The notes under the pieces: generated by a model
Database searches by the model: none
Told to the model about the DNA's origin: nothing
The model's input: only the letters and a program-made list of their open reading frames with translations
Part shown: positions 10,858 through 19,653 of the stretch, one piece after another
How positions within the stretch are numbered: the first letter of the stretch is position 1
Layout: each line of letters begins with the position of its first letter
From: Roseibium marinum
GTDB taxonomy: Bacteria; Pseudomonadota; Alphaproteobacteria; Rhizobiales; Stappiaceae
Length of the DNA stretch: 64,000 nt
Assembly (NCBI RefSeq): GCF_002906165.1
Contig: NZ_PPCN01000001.1
Location: 1,240,001 to 1,304,000, forward strand
Reading direction: 5' to 3'
Position numbers and translations under genes: made by a program

Positions 10858-11463
10858 GTGAGCAGAACGCAGAGCACTCAGACCCTGTCCCGCAGCAATC
10901 GCAAGGTCGCGATTGCCTGCGCGGGTGTGTTCGCAGTGATGGTCGGTGCCGCCTATGCCGCTGTGCCGCTCTACAATCTGTTCTGCAGCGTGACGGGTTT
11001 CGGGGGGACGACTCAGGTCGCGGATGCGGAAAGCGACGTGATCATCGACCGGATGATCACTGTGCGTTTCGACGGCAACGTCAATCATGCGCTGCCCTGG
11101 AAATTCCGGCCCGTGCACAGGTCCGTCACGCTGAAGATGGGCGAGACCGCAAAGCTTGCCTATGAGGCGACCAGCACCGGCTCGGGGCCGACCGCCGGGA
11201 CATCGACCTTCAATGTGTCGCCGCCGACGGCGGGGGCCTATTTCAACAAGCTGGAATGCTTCTGCTTCACCGAGCAGAAGCTCGAAGCAGGCGAAACCGT
11301 CGAAATGCCGGTCGTCTTTTTTGTCGACCCGGAAATGGACAAAGATCCGGAACTGAAATCGGTGAAGGAAATCACTTTGTCCTACACCTTCTTCCCGGTA
11401 GAACAACCGGAACGTCCTGTTGCGGCACGGGCCGATAAACCCGCTGCTGAAACGAACTTGTAA
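10858..11463 (+). CDS. ctaG: Cytochrome c oxidase assembly protein CtaG/Cox11
   Basis: A copper chaperone that delivers Cu to the CuB site of subunit I. It is 201 aa with one N-terminal membrane anchor (about residues 18-38, ending VPLYNLFC) and a periplasmic immunoglobulin-like domain. The copper motif CFCF is in NKLECFCFTEQ. I chose the GTG at 10858, with GAGGAAG about 6 nt upstream; an upstream frame from 10720 only overlaps the small coxF-like gene. Confidence 0.95.
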   Translation: MSRTQSTQTLSRSNRKVAIACAGVFAVMVGAAYAAVPLYNLFCSVTGFGGTTQVADAESDVIIDRMITVRFDGNVNHALPWKFRPVHRSVTLKMGETAKLAYEATSTGSGPTAGTSTFNVSPPTAGAYFNKLECFCFTEQKLEAGETVEMPVVFFVDPEMDKDPELKSVKEITLSYTFFPVEQPERPVAARADKPAAETNL

Positions 11464-11513
11464 GCAATCGCGCGAGACTGCGCTTGAGATGACTGTGTTT
11501 GGGGAGCTTGCCG

Positions 11514-12386
11514 ATGGCTGAGGCACATACCAAGAACCACGATTACCACCTGGTGGATCCGAGTCCGTGGCCATTCATTGCGTCCATGGGCGCATTTATC
11601 ATGGCGCTCGGGGCCATTGGCTTCATGAAATACAGCCAGGGATCGGAATTCGTGCTGCTCGGCATCGATCTGACGGGCTGGGGCCTGTTCGCTGTCGGTC
11701 TGCTGATCGTTCTCTACGTGATGTTCGGCTGGTGGCGCGATACCATCCGCGAAGGCCGCGAGGGTCATCACACCCGCGTGGTTTCCCTGCATCTGCGCTA
11801 CGGCATGCTGCTCTTCATCGCTTCGGAAGTGATGTTCTTCGTTGCCTGGTTCTGGGCCTATTTCGATGCGTCGCTGTTTGCCGGCGAGGCCATCCAGTAT
11901 GCCCGCGTCGAAGCGACGGGCGGGCACTGGCCGCCGGTAGGTATCGAGACTTTCGACCCGTGGCACCTGCCGCTGCTCAACACGCTGATCCTGCTGTGCT
12001 CCGGCACCACGGTCACCTGGGCGCATCACGCGCTGCTGCATGACGACCGCGAAGGCCTGAAATGGGGTCTGACGCTGACGGTTATCCTCGGTGTGCTCTT
12101 CACCATCTGTCAGGCCTATGAATATGCCCATGCCGCCTTCTCCTTCGACGGCAACATCTATGGCGCGACCTTCTTCATGGCGACCGGGTTCCATGGTTTC
12201 CACGTCATTGTCGGGACCATCTTCCTGCTGGTCTGCCTGATCCGCGCGCTGATGGGCCAGTTCACGCAGAAACACCATTTCGGCTTCGAGGCCGCTGCAT
12301 GGTACTGGCACTTCGTTGACGTCGTCTGGCTTTTCCTGTTCGTCTCGATCTACATCTGGGGCGCAGGTACTCCGGCCGCTCACTAG
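11514..12386 (+). CDS. coxC: Cytochrome c oxidase subunit III
   Basis: A seven-helix subunit III of 290 aa, structural and proton-uptake supporting. Typical stretches are [13 protein letters not shown] at the N-terminus, [25 protein letters not shown] and [14 protein letters not shown] near the C-terminus. I chose the ATG at 11514, which has GGGGAG 7 nt upstream, over the in-frame ATG at 11499. A very strong hairpin follows the gene, so the core oxidase operon probably ends here. Confidence 0.97.
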   Translation: MAEAHTKNHDYHLVDPSPWPFIASMGAFIMALGAIGFMKYSQGSEFVLLGIDLTGWGLFAVGLLIVLYVMFGWWRDTIREGREGHHTRVVSLHLRYGMLLFIASEVMFFVAWFWAYFDASLFAGEAIQYARVEATGGHWPPVGIETFDPWHLPLLNTLILLCSGTTVTWAHHALLHDDREGLKWGLTLTVILGVLFTICQAYEYAHAAFSFDGNIYGATFFMATGFHGFHVIVGTIFLLVCLIRALMGQFTQKHHFGFEAAAWYWHFVDVVWLFLFVSIYIWGAGTPAAH

Positions 12387-12441
12387 AGCATCTGCGTTCA
12401 ACTGAACGCCCGATGCTCCTGGGCGGTATCACCAGGGTCGT

Positions 12442-12478
12442 GAAAGTGCCCGATCCGGTTTCCGGATCGGGCACTTTC
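12442..12478 (+). terminator. Strong intrinsic terminator after coxC
   Basis: A perfect 17-bp stem (12442-12458 with 12462-12478), a 3-nt loop, then a short T-rich tail (GTTTTCG). It separates coxB-coxC from DUF983-surf1. Confidence 0.85.
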
Positions 12479-12506
12479 GTTTTCGCAACAATTCATGAGG
12501 CAGGAT

Positions 12507-12896
12507 ATGGAAGACAAGGCACACTTTCCCCCGGTCAATCCGGTGTCCGCGGGCCTCTCGGGCAAATGCCCGCGTTGCGGACAGGGAAAGCTGTTTGAGG
12601 GCTTCCTGTCCGTGAAAAAGTCCTGCATGGCCTGCGGCCTGGATTTTTCCTTTGCCGACAGCGGCGACGGCCCGGCCGTCTTCGTCATCATGCTTGTCGG
12701 CTTCGTCGTCGTCGGCCTTGTCCTGTTTGTCGAACTCAGCTTCCAGCCGCCGGTCTGGGTTCATCTTGTCTTGTGGCTGCCGTTGACCGTCATCCTGGCG
12801 GGCGGCGTCCTGCGGCCCCTGAAAGGCCTGATGATTGCCCTGCAGTTCAGGCACAAGGCCGAGGAAGGCCGTCTTGATGACAGCCAGGACTCCTGA
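12507..12896 (+). CDS. DUF983 membrane protein
   Basis: A 129-aa protein with an N-terminal zinc-ribbon-like pair of CxxC motifs (CPRCGQG and CMACG, about residues 21 and 41) followed by two hydrophobic segments (about 57-100). DUF983 genes lie next to coxC/surf1 in many alphaproteobacteria and are assumed to help oxidase assembly; no activity is established. I prefer the ATG at 12507 because a GGCAGG-type site precedes it; an in-frame ATG at 12495 is possible. Confidence 0.8.
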   Translation: MEDKAHFPPVNPVSAGLSGKCPRCGQGKLFEGFLSVKKSCMACGLDFSFADSGDGPAVFVIMLVGFVVVGLVLFVELSFQPPVWVHLVLWLPLTVILAGGVLRPLKGLMIALQFRHKAEEGRLDDSQDS

Positions 12897-12937
12897 GGCC
12901 AAGACCGCGCGCGGCACGCACGAAAGCAGATCCCGTC

Positions 12938-13702
12938 ATGGGGCCAATTAGAAAACTTCTTATTCCCTTCATAGCCGCCGCGCTCGCTTTGCTGGTGCTG
13001 CTCAAGCTGGGCTCGTGGCAGCTCGACCGGCTGGCCTGGAAGGAAAACCTGATCGTCCAGGTCGAGGAAGGCGTTTCGAAAGAACCGGTCGATGCGCGCG
13101 GCCCGTCAGAATGGCAGCGTCTCGCCGAGACCGACGACTATCGCCATGTCAGCGTGACGGGTAGGTTCCTGCCGGGCGCGGTCTTCTACTACACTGCCTT
13201 GAGCGATCCGGCAGGACCTGCGGGAGGGCCGGGCGTGATGACCTACGCGCCTTTCGAAACCACCGGTGGCTGGGTCGTGCTCGTCAATCGCGGGTTCCTG
13301 CCCCAGGGTCTCGACGGCGAGCACCGCCGGCTGGCTCTCATGCCGCCGCAAGGCAAGATGGACCTGACCGGCCTGCTGCGGCTCAGCGAAAAACCGAACT
13401 GGACGACACCGGAGCCGGACCCGGCCGACAACATCTGGTTCGCCCGCGATACGCAGGCCATGGGAGATGTCCTGAACGTCGGCCCCGCTGACCTCGCGCC
13501 ATACAGCATAGACCTCGACGCGGCGTTCACACCTCCAGGCGGTCTGCCGCAGGCGGGCGAAACCATTGTCCGTTTCAAGAACGACCACCTCGGCTATGCC
13601 CTCACCTGGTTCGGCCTCGCCGCGACGCTTGTCGGCGTTTTCCTGACTTATGCTGCGGGTATCCTCTGGCCGCGAGACCGGCGGGATGCTGATCGATCTT
13701 GA
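12938..13702 (+). CDS. surf1: SURF1-family cytochrome oxidase assembly protein
   Basis: A 254-aa protein with a membrane helix at each end (about residues 7-24 and 222-243) and a periplasmic domain between. SURF1 features include the LGSWQLDRLAWK start, the RFLPGAVFYY strand and the VLVNRGFLPQ motif. It helps insert heme A into subunit I. The Shine-Dalgarno is weak. A long perfect hairpin lies just downstream, before the convergent peroxiredoxin gene. Confidence 0.92.
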   Translation: MGPIRKLLIPFIAAALALLVLLKLGSWQLDRLAWKENLIVQVEEGVSKEPVDARGPSEWQRLAETDDYRHVSVTGRFLPGAVFYYTALSDPAGPAGGPGVMTYAPFETTGGWVVLVNRGFLPQGLDGEHRRLALMPPQGKMDLTGLLRLSEKPNWTTPEPDPADNIWFARDTQAMGDVLNVGPADLAPYSIDLDAAFTPPGGLPQAGETIVRFKNDHLGYALTWFGLAATLVGVFLTYAAGILWPRDRRDADRS

Positions 13703-13729
13703 GATGATCTGACGTATGGAAATCCTTAC

Positions 13730-13768
13730 GGAAGGGCCCTGATCGCTGGCCGCGATCAGGGCCCTTCC
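13730..13768. terminator. Long hairpin between convergent surf1 and peroxiredoxin genes
   Basis: A perfect 17-bp stem (13730-13746 with 13752-13768) and a 5-nt loop. No long T-run on either side, but the position between two convergent genes favours a bidirectional terminator. Confidence 0.65.
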
Positions 13769-13799
13769 GTGCATCGGAAATATAAACCGGACCCTGGCG

Positions 13800-14288
13800 T
13801 CAGCCGAGCGCTTCCAGAATGGCGGCCGCGCCCGTCTTTGTGGCTTCGCCCGGGCTTTCCTCGATGGCGAGGAAGGTGACGACCCCGTCTTTCGCGATCA
13901 GCGCGAAACGCTGGGACCGGACGTGGCCGAAGATCGGCGCCGGGCCGAGCCCGAGGCCGGCGGCTTCGACGAATTCAGCTCCGGTATCGGACAAAAAGGT
14001 GATGTTGCCGCCGGTGTTGGACGCTTTCTGCCAGGCGTCCATGACAAAGACGTCGTTGACCGAAACCACCGCGATCGTTTCAATGCCCTTGTTTTTCAGC
14101 GTTTCGGCATGTTCCACGAAACCGGGCAGGTGGTTCATGTGGCAGGTCGGCGTGAAAGCGCCTGGAACGCCGAAGAGAACGATGGTTTTGCCGGAGGTCA
14201 AATCGCCGGTCGACATCTCGCCGGGCCCGTCGGCGGTCATGATCTTGAACGTGGCGTCCGGAAGGCGGTCTCCAACCTTGAGTGTCAT
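13800..14288 (-). CDS. Peroxiredoxin (Prx5 family, single-Cys)
   Basis: A 162-aa thiol peroxidase. The active-site motif PGAFTPTCH places the peroxidatic cysteine at residue 49, and the Arg of VRSQRFALI is conserved. I find no second cysteine, so it is a one-Cys form probably reduced by glutaredoxin/glutathione. The ATG at 14288 has an AAGGGA site upstream and fits the usual MTLKVGDRLPD start; the longer frame to 14417 is not typical of the family. Confidence 0.93.
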   Translation of the reverse strand: MTLKVGDRLPDATFKIMTADGPGEMSTGDLTSGKTIVLFGVPGAFTPTCHMNHLPGFVEHAETLKNKGIETIAVVSVNDVFVMDAWQKASNTGGNITFLSDTGAEFVEAAGLGLGPAPIFGHVRSQRFALIAKDGVVTFLAIEESPGEATKTGAAAILEALG

Positions 14289-14444
14289 AACAATTATCCC
14301 TTGTCTGTGTCGGCTGAATAAAACGGTGCAGTCGGGAGAACAAATAGAACGTTCCGGTGCGTCCGTCGAGGGACGCCCGGGCAAAATGCGGCCTCCGCCG
14401 TCTTTCAGGATTTGCATCCTGCGTGAAGGACGCGCCGGAGGGCG

Positions 14445-15266
14445 CTATTTCACCCAGCCGGGATCTACCGGATGCAGATGCTCGATGGCCCTGCCACCGG
14501 CGGACAGGACGAGCCTGAGCATGCTGTCTTCGTCTGAGACCGCAAGCCCCCGGGTTGGCAGCTTCCAGAGGGCCTCGCCATCTGTGTGGCCTGTCAGTTC
14601 CGGCAGACCGATGAAGGAGCCTTCCGGGCCGGCTACGAATAGCTCTGGAGCCTCTGCTCCCGCCACCCTTGCCTTGATGACGAGGCTGGCCCGGTCCCGT
14701 GACGCCACGACCGAGGTGATTTCGAGATCGCCGTTCTTGCCTGCCACGGGAACGGCGGCAAGATCCCGGGCGATGAGCTTTGCCGCGATCGTATCGGCTT
14801 CCGACCCGGGATCGAGGTCGAGCGAGAGTGACGCGTCGCCCGGCACGCAGATTTCGTTGCAGATGCCGAAAAAGACGTCGACAGCGAGCCGGACGGATTT
14901 CCGCGGGTCTTCCGGAACTACCTGCATCGGCAGCACGATGCCGCCGTGATAGACGATCGACCGGGAAAAACCGTCGTCATAGTGTTCGGGAACCGGATAG
15001 AGAACCTCAAGGTCTTCAAGGTTGTCCGCGCCTGAAAGGGTGATCTGCGGCGGTATGCCCGCCTCGCCCGGATAGCGCCAGTAGGTGTGCCAGCCCGGTT
15101 CCAGCAGGAATTCCAGGCCGGCTTGATAGTGTCCGTCTACCAGAGTGCCTGAAGCAATCAGGCGCACGGCTCCGCCCTGGACCTCCGTCCAGTCCGTCAT
15201 GGCGGCCCGGGAGGGGGAGGCAAGCGTCAGCAACGCGAGGGAGAATGTCAGGGCAATCCGGTTCAT
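14445..15266 (-). CDS. Exported DsbD N-terminal-domain-like protein
   Basis: A 273-aa protein with a Sec signal peptide (MNRIALTFSLALLTLASPSRA). The mature part resembles the periplasmic alpha domain of DsbD (WHTYWRYPGEAG, and a Cys pair in GICNEICVPG), which passes electrons to periplasmic thiol partners. The membrane and thioredoxin domains of full DsbD are absent, so it would need a CcdA/ScsB-like partner encoded elsewhere. The start at 15266 is set by the signal peptide; the frame is open further upstream. Confidence 0.8.
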   Translation of the reverse strand: MNRIALTFSLALLTLASPSRAAMTDWTEVQGGAVRLIASGTLVDGHYQAGLEFLLEPGWHTYWRYPGEAGIPPQITLSGADNLEDLEVLYPVPEHYDDGFSRSIVYHGGIVLPMQVVPEDPRKSVRLAVDVFFGICNEICVPGDASLSLDLDPGSEADTIAAKLIARDLAAVPVAGKNGDLEITSVVASRDRASLVIKARVAGAEAPELFVAGPEGSFIGLPELTGHTDGEALWKLPTRGLAVSDEDSMLRLVLSAGGRAIEHLHPVDPGWVK

Positions 15267-15485
15267 GCACTCAGTGCTACACGAGTTTCGCGCAAGCGTC
15301 ATGGGCAAGTGTGCCCCATCCGGGTCATATCCTCGTGACGGCGCCGTGAGACGTCCGGGCTTCTTGAGCTCAGGTGAACGCGGGGCGGGCTGGTCGCCCG
15401 GAACGGCAATCATGCGTTAACAAATCCAGCCAAAGAGGCTATGCTCGCCGGCAGGCAGAGGGCGTCAACAGCAAACGAGGTACGC

Positions 15486-16082
15486 ATGGCCGGAACCGAA
15501 GCAACGGACTCACTGGAAGGCCAGTTTCTGATTGCGATGCCGAGCATGGCGGACAGCCGGTTCGAACATGCCGTGATTTACCTGTGCTCTCATACCGACC
15601 AGGGAGCCATGGGGCTGGTGGTCAACCAGGTCGCCCGTCATCTCTCCCTGGAAGAGCTGCTGGTTCAACTGGACATCGTCAATGACGAAAGCGCGATCCG
15701 TCTGCCGGCCCGGGTGCGCGACATGAATGTGCACAAGGGCGGGCCGGTCGAGGTAGAGCGTGGCTTCGTGCTGCACAGCGATGATTTCACGCTGAACCAG
15801 TCCACGCTCACCATCGAAAACGGCATCTGCCTGACAGCCACGCTTGAAATCCTCAGGGCCATGGCGACCGGCACCGGCCCGTCCCACGCAATGCTGGCCC
15901 TCGGCTACGCGGGCTGGGCGCCCGGACAGCTGGAAAACGAGATCGTGTCCAATGGCTGGCTGACGGCTCCCGCCGATCCGGACATCCTTTTCGACCCCGA
16001 TTTTGAATCCAAATGGCATCGCGCGCTCGCAAGTCTGGGCATCGATCCGGCCATGCTCTTTTCCGACGCCGGCCACGCCTGA
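15486..16082 (+). CDS. UPF0301 protein YqgE/AlgH family
   Basis: A 198-aa cytosolic protein of the YqgE/AlgH fold: SLEGQFLIAMPSM at the start, then YLCSHTDQGAMGLVVNQ and LALGYAGWAPGQLE. The family is widespread in proteobacteria, was first linked to alginate regulation, and has no agreed activity. The ATG at 15486 follows a CGAGG site; the upstream in-frame codons do not resemble the family. The DsbD-N-like gene is divergent. Confidence 0.9.
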   Translation: MAGTEATDSLEGQFLIAMPSMADSRFEHAVIYLCSHTDQGAMGLVVNQVARHLSLEELLVQLDIVNDESAIRLPARVRDMNVHKGGPVEVERGFVLHSDDFTLNQSTLTIENGICLTATLEILRAMATGTGPSHAMLALGYAGWAPGQLENEIVSNGWLTAPADPDILFDPDFESKWHRALASLGIDPAMLFSDAGHA

Positions 16083-16295
16083 CCTTTGCGCCCGGACGCC
16101 GCCGCCCGCCCTGTCCAGGCACAGTCATCCTTTTAGCCAAAAGCGACTTGCGCTTGAATGTTATGGCGCGTAAGTCGCATCGATGGCATGGTTTGTTTCA
16201 AATGCGGCGGGTTTCAAGTAGGCTGTGGGTCCGGACTTCCGGTCCTGCAGGCTGGCGCCCTGCAAAAAAGGTCAACACTAAAGGGAAGTGACGCG

Positions 16296-17702
16296 GTGAA
16301 ATACAGCAGTACGCGCGGTGAAGCACCAGTCCTGGAATTTTCTGATGTCCTGCTCCAGGGGCTCGCTCGCGACGGCGGACTTTATCTTCCCGAAACCTGG
16401 CCGCAATTCGACACCGCCACCATCGCTTCCTTCGCGGGAAAATCCTATCAGGACGTCGCCTACGCGGTAATTCGACCGTTCATTGGCGATGAAATCCCGG
16501 AAAACGATCTGAAAACCATGATCGCCGACGCTTATGCCGGCTTCCGGCATCCGGCGGTCACTCCGCTGGTTCAAAGCGGATCGAACACATTCCTTCTCGA
16601 ACTTTTCCACGGACCGACGCTCGCCTTCAAGGACGTGGCGATGCAGCTTCTCGGCCGGATGATGGATTATGTGCTGACGCAGCGCGGGCTGCGCGCAACC
16701 ATTGTAGGCGCTACTTCGGGCGATACCGGCGGCGCGGCGATAGAGGCCTTCCGCGGCCGTGAGCGGACTGATATCTTCATTCTCTTCCCGGATGGGCGCG
16801 TGTCCAACGTCCAGCGCCGGCAGATGACGACGGCGTGCGAGGACAATGTTCACGCGCTGGCGCTCGCCGGGAACTTCGACGATTGCCAGGCGATCGTCAA
16901 AGGCATGTTCAACCATTTCGCCTTCCGCGACCGGGTGGCGCTTTCCGGGGTCAATTCGATCAACTGGGCGCGCATTCTGGCGCAGATCGTCTATTACTTC
17001 GTTGCCGCCGTGGCGCTCGGCGCGCCGCACCGGAAAGTCTCCTTCACGGTGCCGACCGGCAATTTCGGCGATATCTTCGCCGGTTATGCCGCGAAAAAAA
17101 TGGGGCTTCCGGTCGAAAAGCTCATCGTTGCGACCAATGTGAACGACATTCTGGCGCGTACGCTGGAAACCGGCCGCTATGAGAAACGCGGCGTGACGCC
17201 GACGATCTCGCCGTCCATGGACATTCAGGTGTCGTCGAATTTCGAACGGCTTCTGGCGGAAGTCAGTGGACGGGACGGCGCGGCGGTTCGCCGGATGATG
17301 GATCGACTGTCTCAGTCCGGCAGCTTTGGAATCGAAAAAGCTCCGCTGGACGCCATGCGCTCCGTCTTCGGCGCGGGGCGCTGCAATGAGCACGAAACCG
17401 CCGCCACCATAGCGGAAACCTGGAAAGAGGCGGGCTACCTTCTCGATCCGCACACCGCCATCGGTGTGCATGTTGCGAAGGAACATGATGACGGCTCGGT
17501 TCCGATGGTGGTTCTGGGCACTGCGCATCCGGCCAAGTTCCCGGATGCGGTTGAAAAAGCCTCCGGCATCCGGCCGGAATTGCCTGAAAACCTGAAAGAC
17601 ATGATGATTGCGGAGGAGCGCCAGCAGGTATTGGCAGCAGACCAGGGTGTGGTGGAACGATTTATCGAAGATCACGCCCGGGCCGTCACCGCCGGGGTGT
17701 AG
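16296..17702 (+). CDS. thrC: Threonine synthase
   Basis: A 468-aa PLP enzyme converting O-phosphohomoserine to threonine. The PLP lysine is K112 in LAFKDVAMQLLG; the phosphate-binding GATSGDTGGAA loop and the SINWARILAQ motif are intact. The GTG at 16296 follows AGGGAAG and matches the usual VKYxSTRG start; the frame is open to 16158, but that extension is not conserved-looking. The gap to the M16 peptidase gene is 4 bp. An inverted repeat (16143-16153/16166-16178) lies upstream; I found no leader peptide or riboswitch. thrB is about 6 kb away. Confidence 0.95.
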   Translation: MKYSSTRGEAPVLEFSDVLLQGLARDGGLYLPETWPQFDTATIASFAGKSYQDVAYAVIRPFIGDEIPENDLKTMIADAYAGFRHPAVTPLVQSGSNTFLLELFHGPTLAFKDVAMQLLGRMMDYVLTQRGLRATIVGATSGDTGGAAIEAFRGRERTDIFILFPDGRVSNVQRRQMTTACEDNVHALALAGNFDDCQAIVKGMFNHFAFRDRVALSGVNSINWARILAQIVYYFVAAVALGAPHRKVSFTVPTGNFGDIFAGYAAKKMGLPVEKLIVATNVNDILARTLETGRYEKRGVTPTISPSMDIQVSSNFERLLAEVSGRDGAAVRRMMDRLSQSGSFGIEKAPLDAMRSVFGAGRCNEHETAATIAETWKEAGYLLDPHTAIGVHVAKEHDDGSVPMVVLGTAHPAKFPDAVEKASGIRPELPENLKDMMIAEERQQVLAADQGVVERFIEDHARAVTAGV

Positions 17703-17706
17703 CTAT

Positions 17707-18996
17707 ATGAATGTAAAAACAACTGTTCTCGACAATGGACTGACGGTCGTGACCGACCAGATGCCGCATTTGAAGACCGCGGCGCTGGGGGTATGGGTCC
17801 GCACGGGATCCCGTGTGGAATCCGTGGACCAGAACGGCATCACCCATCTGCTTGAACATATGGCTTTCAAGGGAACGAAGACGAGGACGGCGCGCGGAAT
17901 CGCCGAGGAAATCGAGGCGGTGGGCGGCGAGTTGAATGCCTCGACCAGCATTGAACATACCAACTACTACGCCCGCATCCTGGCGGAAGACATGCCGTTG
18001 GCGGTCGATATCCTGGCGGATATCCTGCAGAACTCGACTTTCGACGCCCAGGAACTGGCGCGCGAGCAGCATGTGATCCTTCAGGAAATCGGCGCGGCGA
18101 ACGACTCGCCGGACGATCAGGCCTTCGACCTGTTTCAGGAAGCCGCCTGGCCGGATCAGGCGATCGGCCGGCCGATCCTCGGCACGCCGGAAACGGTGAA
18201 AGGCTTCAACCGCGACGCGCTGAACGCCTATCTCGCCGACCGGTACCGGGCGCCCGACATGGTTCTGGCGGCTGCCGGCGCGGTTGATCATGAGGCGTTC
18301 GTGGCGCTGGCGAGAGAAAAATTCGGCGGCTTCAGCAGCGAGCCTGCCGCGCGGGAATCGGAAGCCCGCTATCGCGGCGGCGAGACGCTGCGCAACAAGG
18401 ATCTGATGGAAGCACAGGTTCTGATCGGTTTCGAAGGCCGTCCCTACAAGTCGAAGGACTATTACGCGGTCCAGATTCTGGCCTCCGTTCTGGGAGGCGG
18501 GATGTCGTCGCGGCTGTTCCAGGAAATTCGCGAGAAACACGGTCTTTGCTACGCCATCTACAGTTTCCACTGGGCGTTTTCCGACACCGGCCTGTTCGGT
18601 CTGCACGCCGCGACCAGCCATGACGATCTCGGCGCCCTGATGCCGATGATCGCCGATGAACTCATCGCGGCCACCCAGACCATTTCCGAAGACGAAGTCG
18701 CCCGCTCCCGCGCCCAGATACGCGCGGGCCTGATGATGGCCCTGGAAAGTCCGGCGGCGCGGGCGGGTCAGATCGCGCGGCAGATCCTGGTCCATGGCCG
18801 CGTGCTCGGCCCGGAGGAGATTTCCAGCAAGATCGAAGCCGTCACGGCGGCCGATATCCGCCGGGTGGCGCACGAAACCTTTGTCGGAGCGACACCCACC
18901 TTGACCGCGATCGGCCCGGTGGACGGGGTCATGACTGCTGCCGAACTGGCGGAAAGGTTGCAGCAGGACCCGGTTCTGCGGGCCGCTTCAATGTAG
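17707..18996 (+). CDS. M16 family zinc peptidase (mitochondrial processing peptidase-like)
   Basis: A 429-aa peptidase of the pitrilysin family. The inverted zinc motif HLLEH is at residues 47-51, with the downstream Glu-rich helix (LAREQHVILQEI) and the R/Y pocket (GLCYAIYSF). No signal peptide is seen, so it may act in the cytosol. Location directly after thrC, 4 bp away, is a common alphaproteobacterial arrangement; the start ATG at 17707 is set by that spacing and by family alignment (MNVKTTVLDNGLTVVTD). Confidence 0.93.
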   Translation: MNVKTTVLDNGLTVVTDQMPHLKTAALGVWVRTGSRVESVDQNGITHLLEHMAFKGTKTRTARGIAEEIEAVGGELNASTSIEHTNYYARILAEDMPLAVDILADILQNSTFDAQELAREQHVILQEIGAANDSPDDQAFDLFQEAAWPDQAIGRPILGTPETVKGFNRDALNAYLADRYRAPDMVLAAAGAVDHEAFVALAREKFGGFSSEPAARESEARYRGGETLRNKDLMEAQVLIGFEGRPYKSKDYYAVQILASVLGGGMSSRLFQEIREKHGLCYAIYSFHWAFSDTGLFGLHAATSHDDLGALMPMIADELIAATQTISEDEVARSRAQIRAGLMMALESPAARAGQIARQILVHGRVLGPEEISSKIEAVTAADIRRVAHETFVGATPTLTAIGPVDGVMTAAELAERLQQDPVLRAASM

Positions 18997-19013
18997 GACG
19001 CGGAGAGCGGGGC

Positions 19014-19652
19014 ATGTCGCTGCTACGGCCGGGATCTTCAACCGACGCTGAATTGCTGATCGAGGCCGGAGGCTATTACCTGCGCCCGCCGATCATGTCC
19101 GATTTCAGGAACTGGGGTGCCCTGCGCTCGGAGAGCCGCGCCTTCCTGAAGCCTTGGGAACCGCTCTGGCCCTCCGACGACCTGACCAAGACCGGTTTTC
19201 GACGCCGTCTGCGCCGCTATTCCAGGGACCGCAAGGAAGGCCGCAGCCTGTCTTTTCTGCTCTTCCGCAGCAGGACCGACGACATTCTCGGCGGCCTGAC
19301 GCTGAGCAACATCAGGCGCGGGGTCAGTCAGACGACAACCCTTGGCTACTGGATGGGTCAAAGACACGCGGGAAAAGGGCACATGTCGGCTGCCGTCGCC
19401 ATGATCTTGCCGTTTTGTTTCGACGTTTTGGGCCTGCACCGAATAGAGGCAGCTTGCCTGCCATCCAACATGCCGTCCATCCGGCTGCTTGAAAAGGCCG
19501 GGTTCCACCGGGAAGGTTACGCGCGCAACTATCTGTTGATCAACGGGAGCTGGCAGGATCATCTGCTGTTTGCCTGTCTGGCGGAAGATCACGCATCGCG
19601 TCCTGGAAAAGTGGCTCCCAGCGTTGAGGGTATCTTGAAAGAATTCTTGTGA
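19014..19652 (+). CDS. GNAT N-acetyltransferase, RimJ/RimL type
   Basis: A 212-aa acetyltransferase. The acetyl-CoA loop reads GQRHAGKGHMSAAV, with the RimJ-like SNMPSIRLLEKAGFHREGYAR motif near residue 155. RimJ relatives acetylate protein N-termini, but the substrate here cannot be told. It follows the M16 gene by 17 bp and is 1 bp before the GGDEF/EAL gene, so the four genes thrC to GGDEF/EAL could be co-transcribed. Confidence 0.88.
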   Translation: MSLLRPGSSTDAELLIEAGGYYLRPPIMSDFRNWGALRSESRAFLKPWEPLWPSDDLTKTGFRRRLRRYSRDRKEGRSLSFLLFRSRTDDILGGLTLSNIRRGVSQTTTLGYWMGQRHAGKGHMSAAVAMILPFCFDVLGLHRIEAACLPSNMPSIRLLEKAGFHREGYARNYLLINGSWQDHLLFACLAEDHASRPGKVAPSVEGILKEFL

Positions 19653-19653
19653 C

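Noticed and set aside
16083..16295. Leader-peptide attenuator before thrC
   Set aside because: No short frame rich in Thr/Ile codons and no competing hairpins with a T-run; only a simple inverted repeat.
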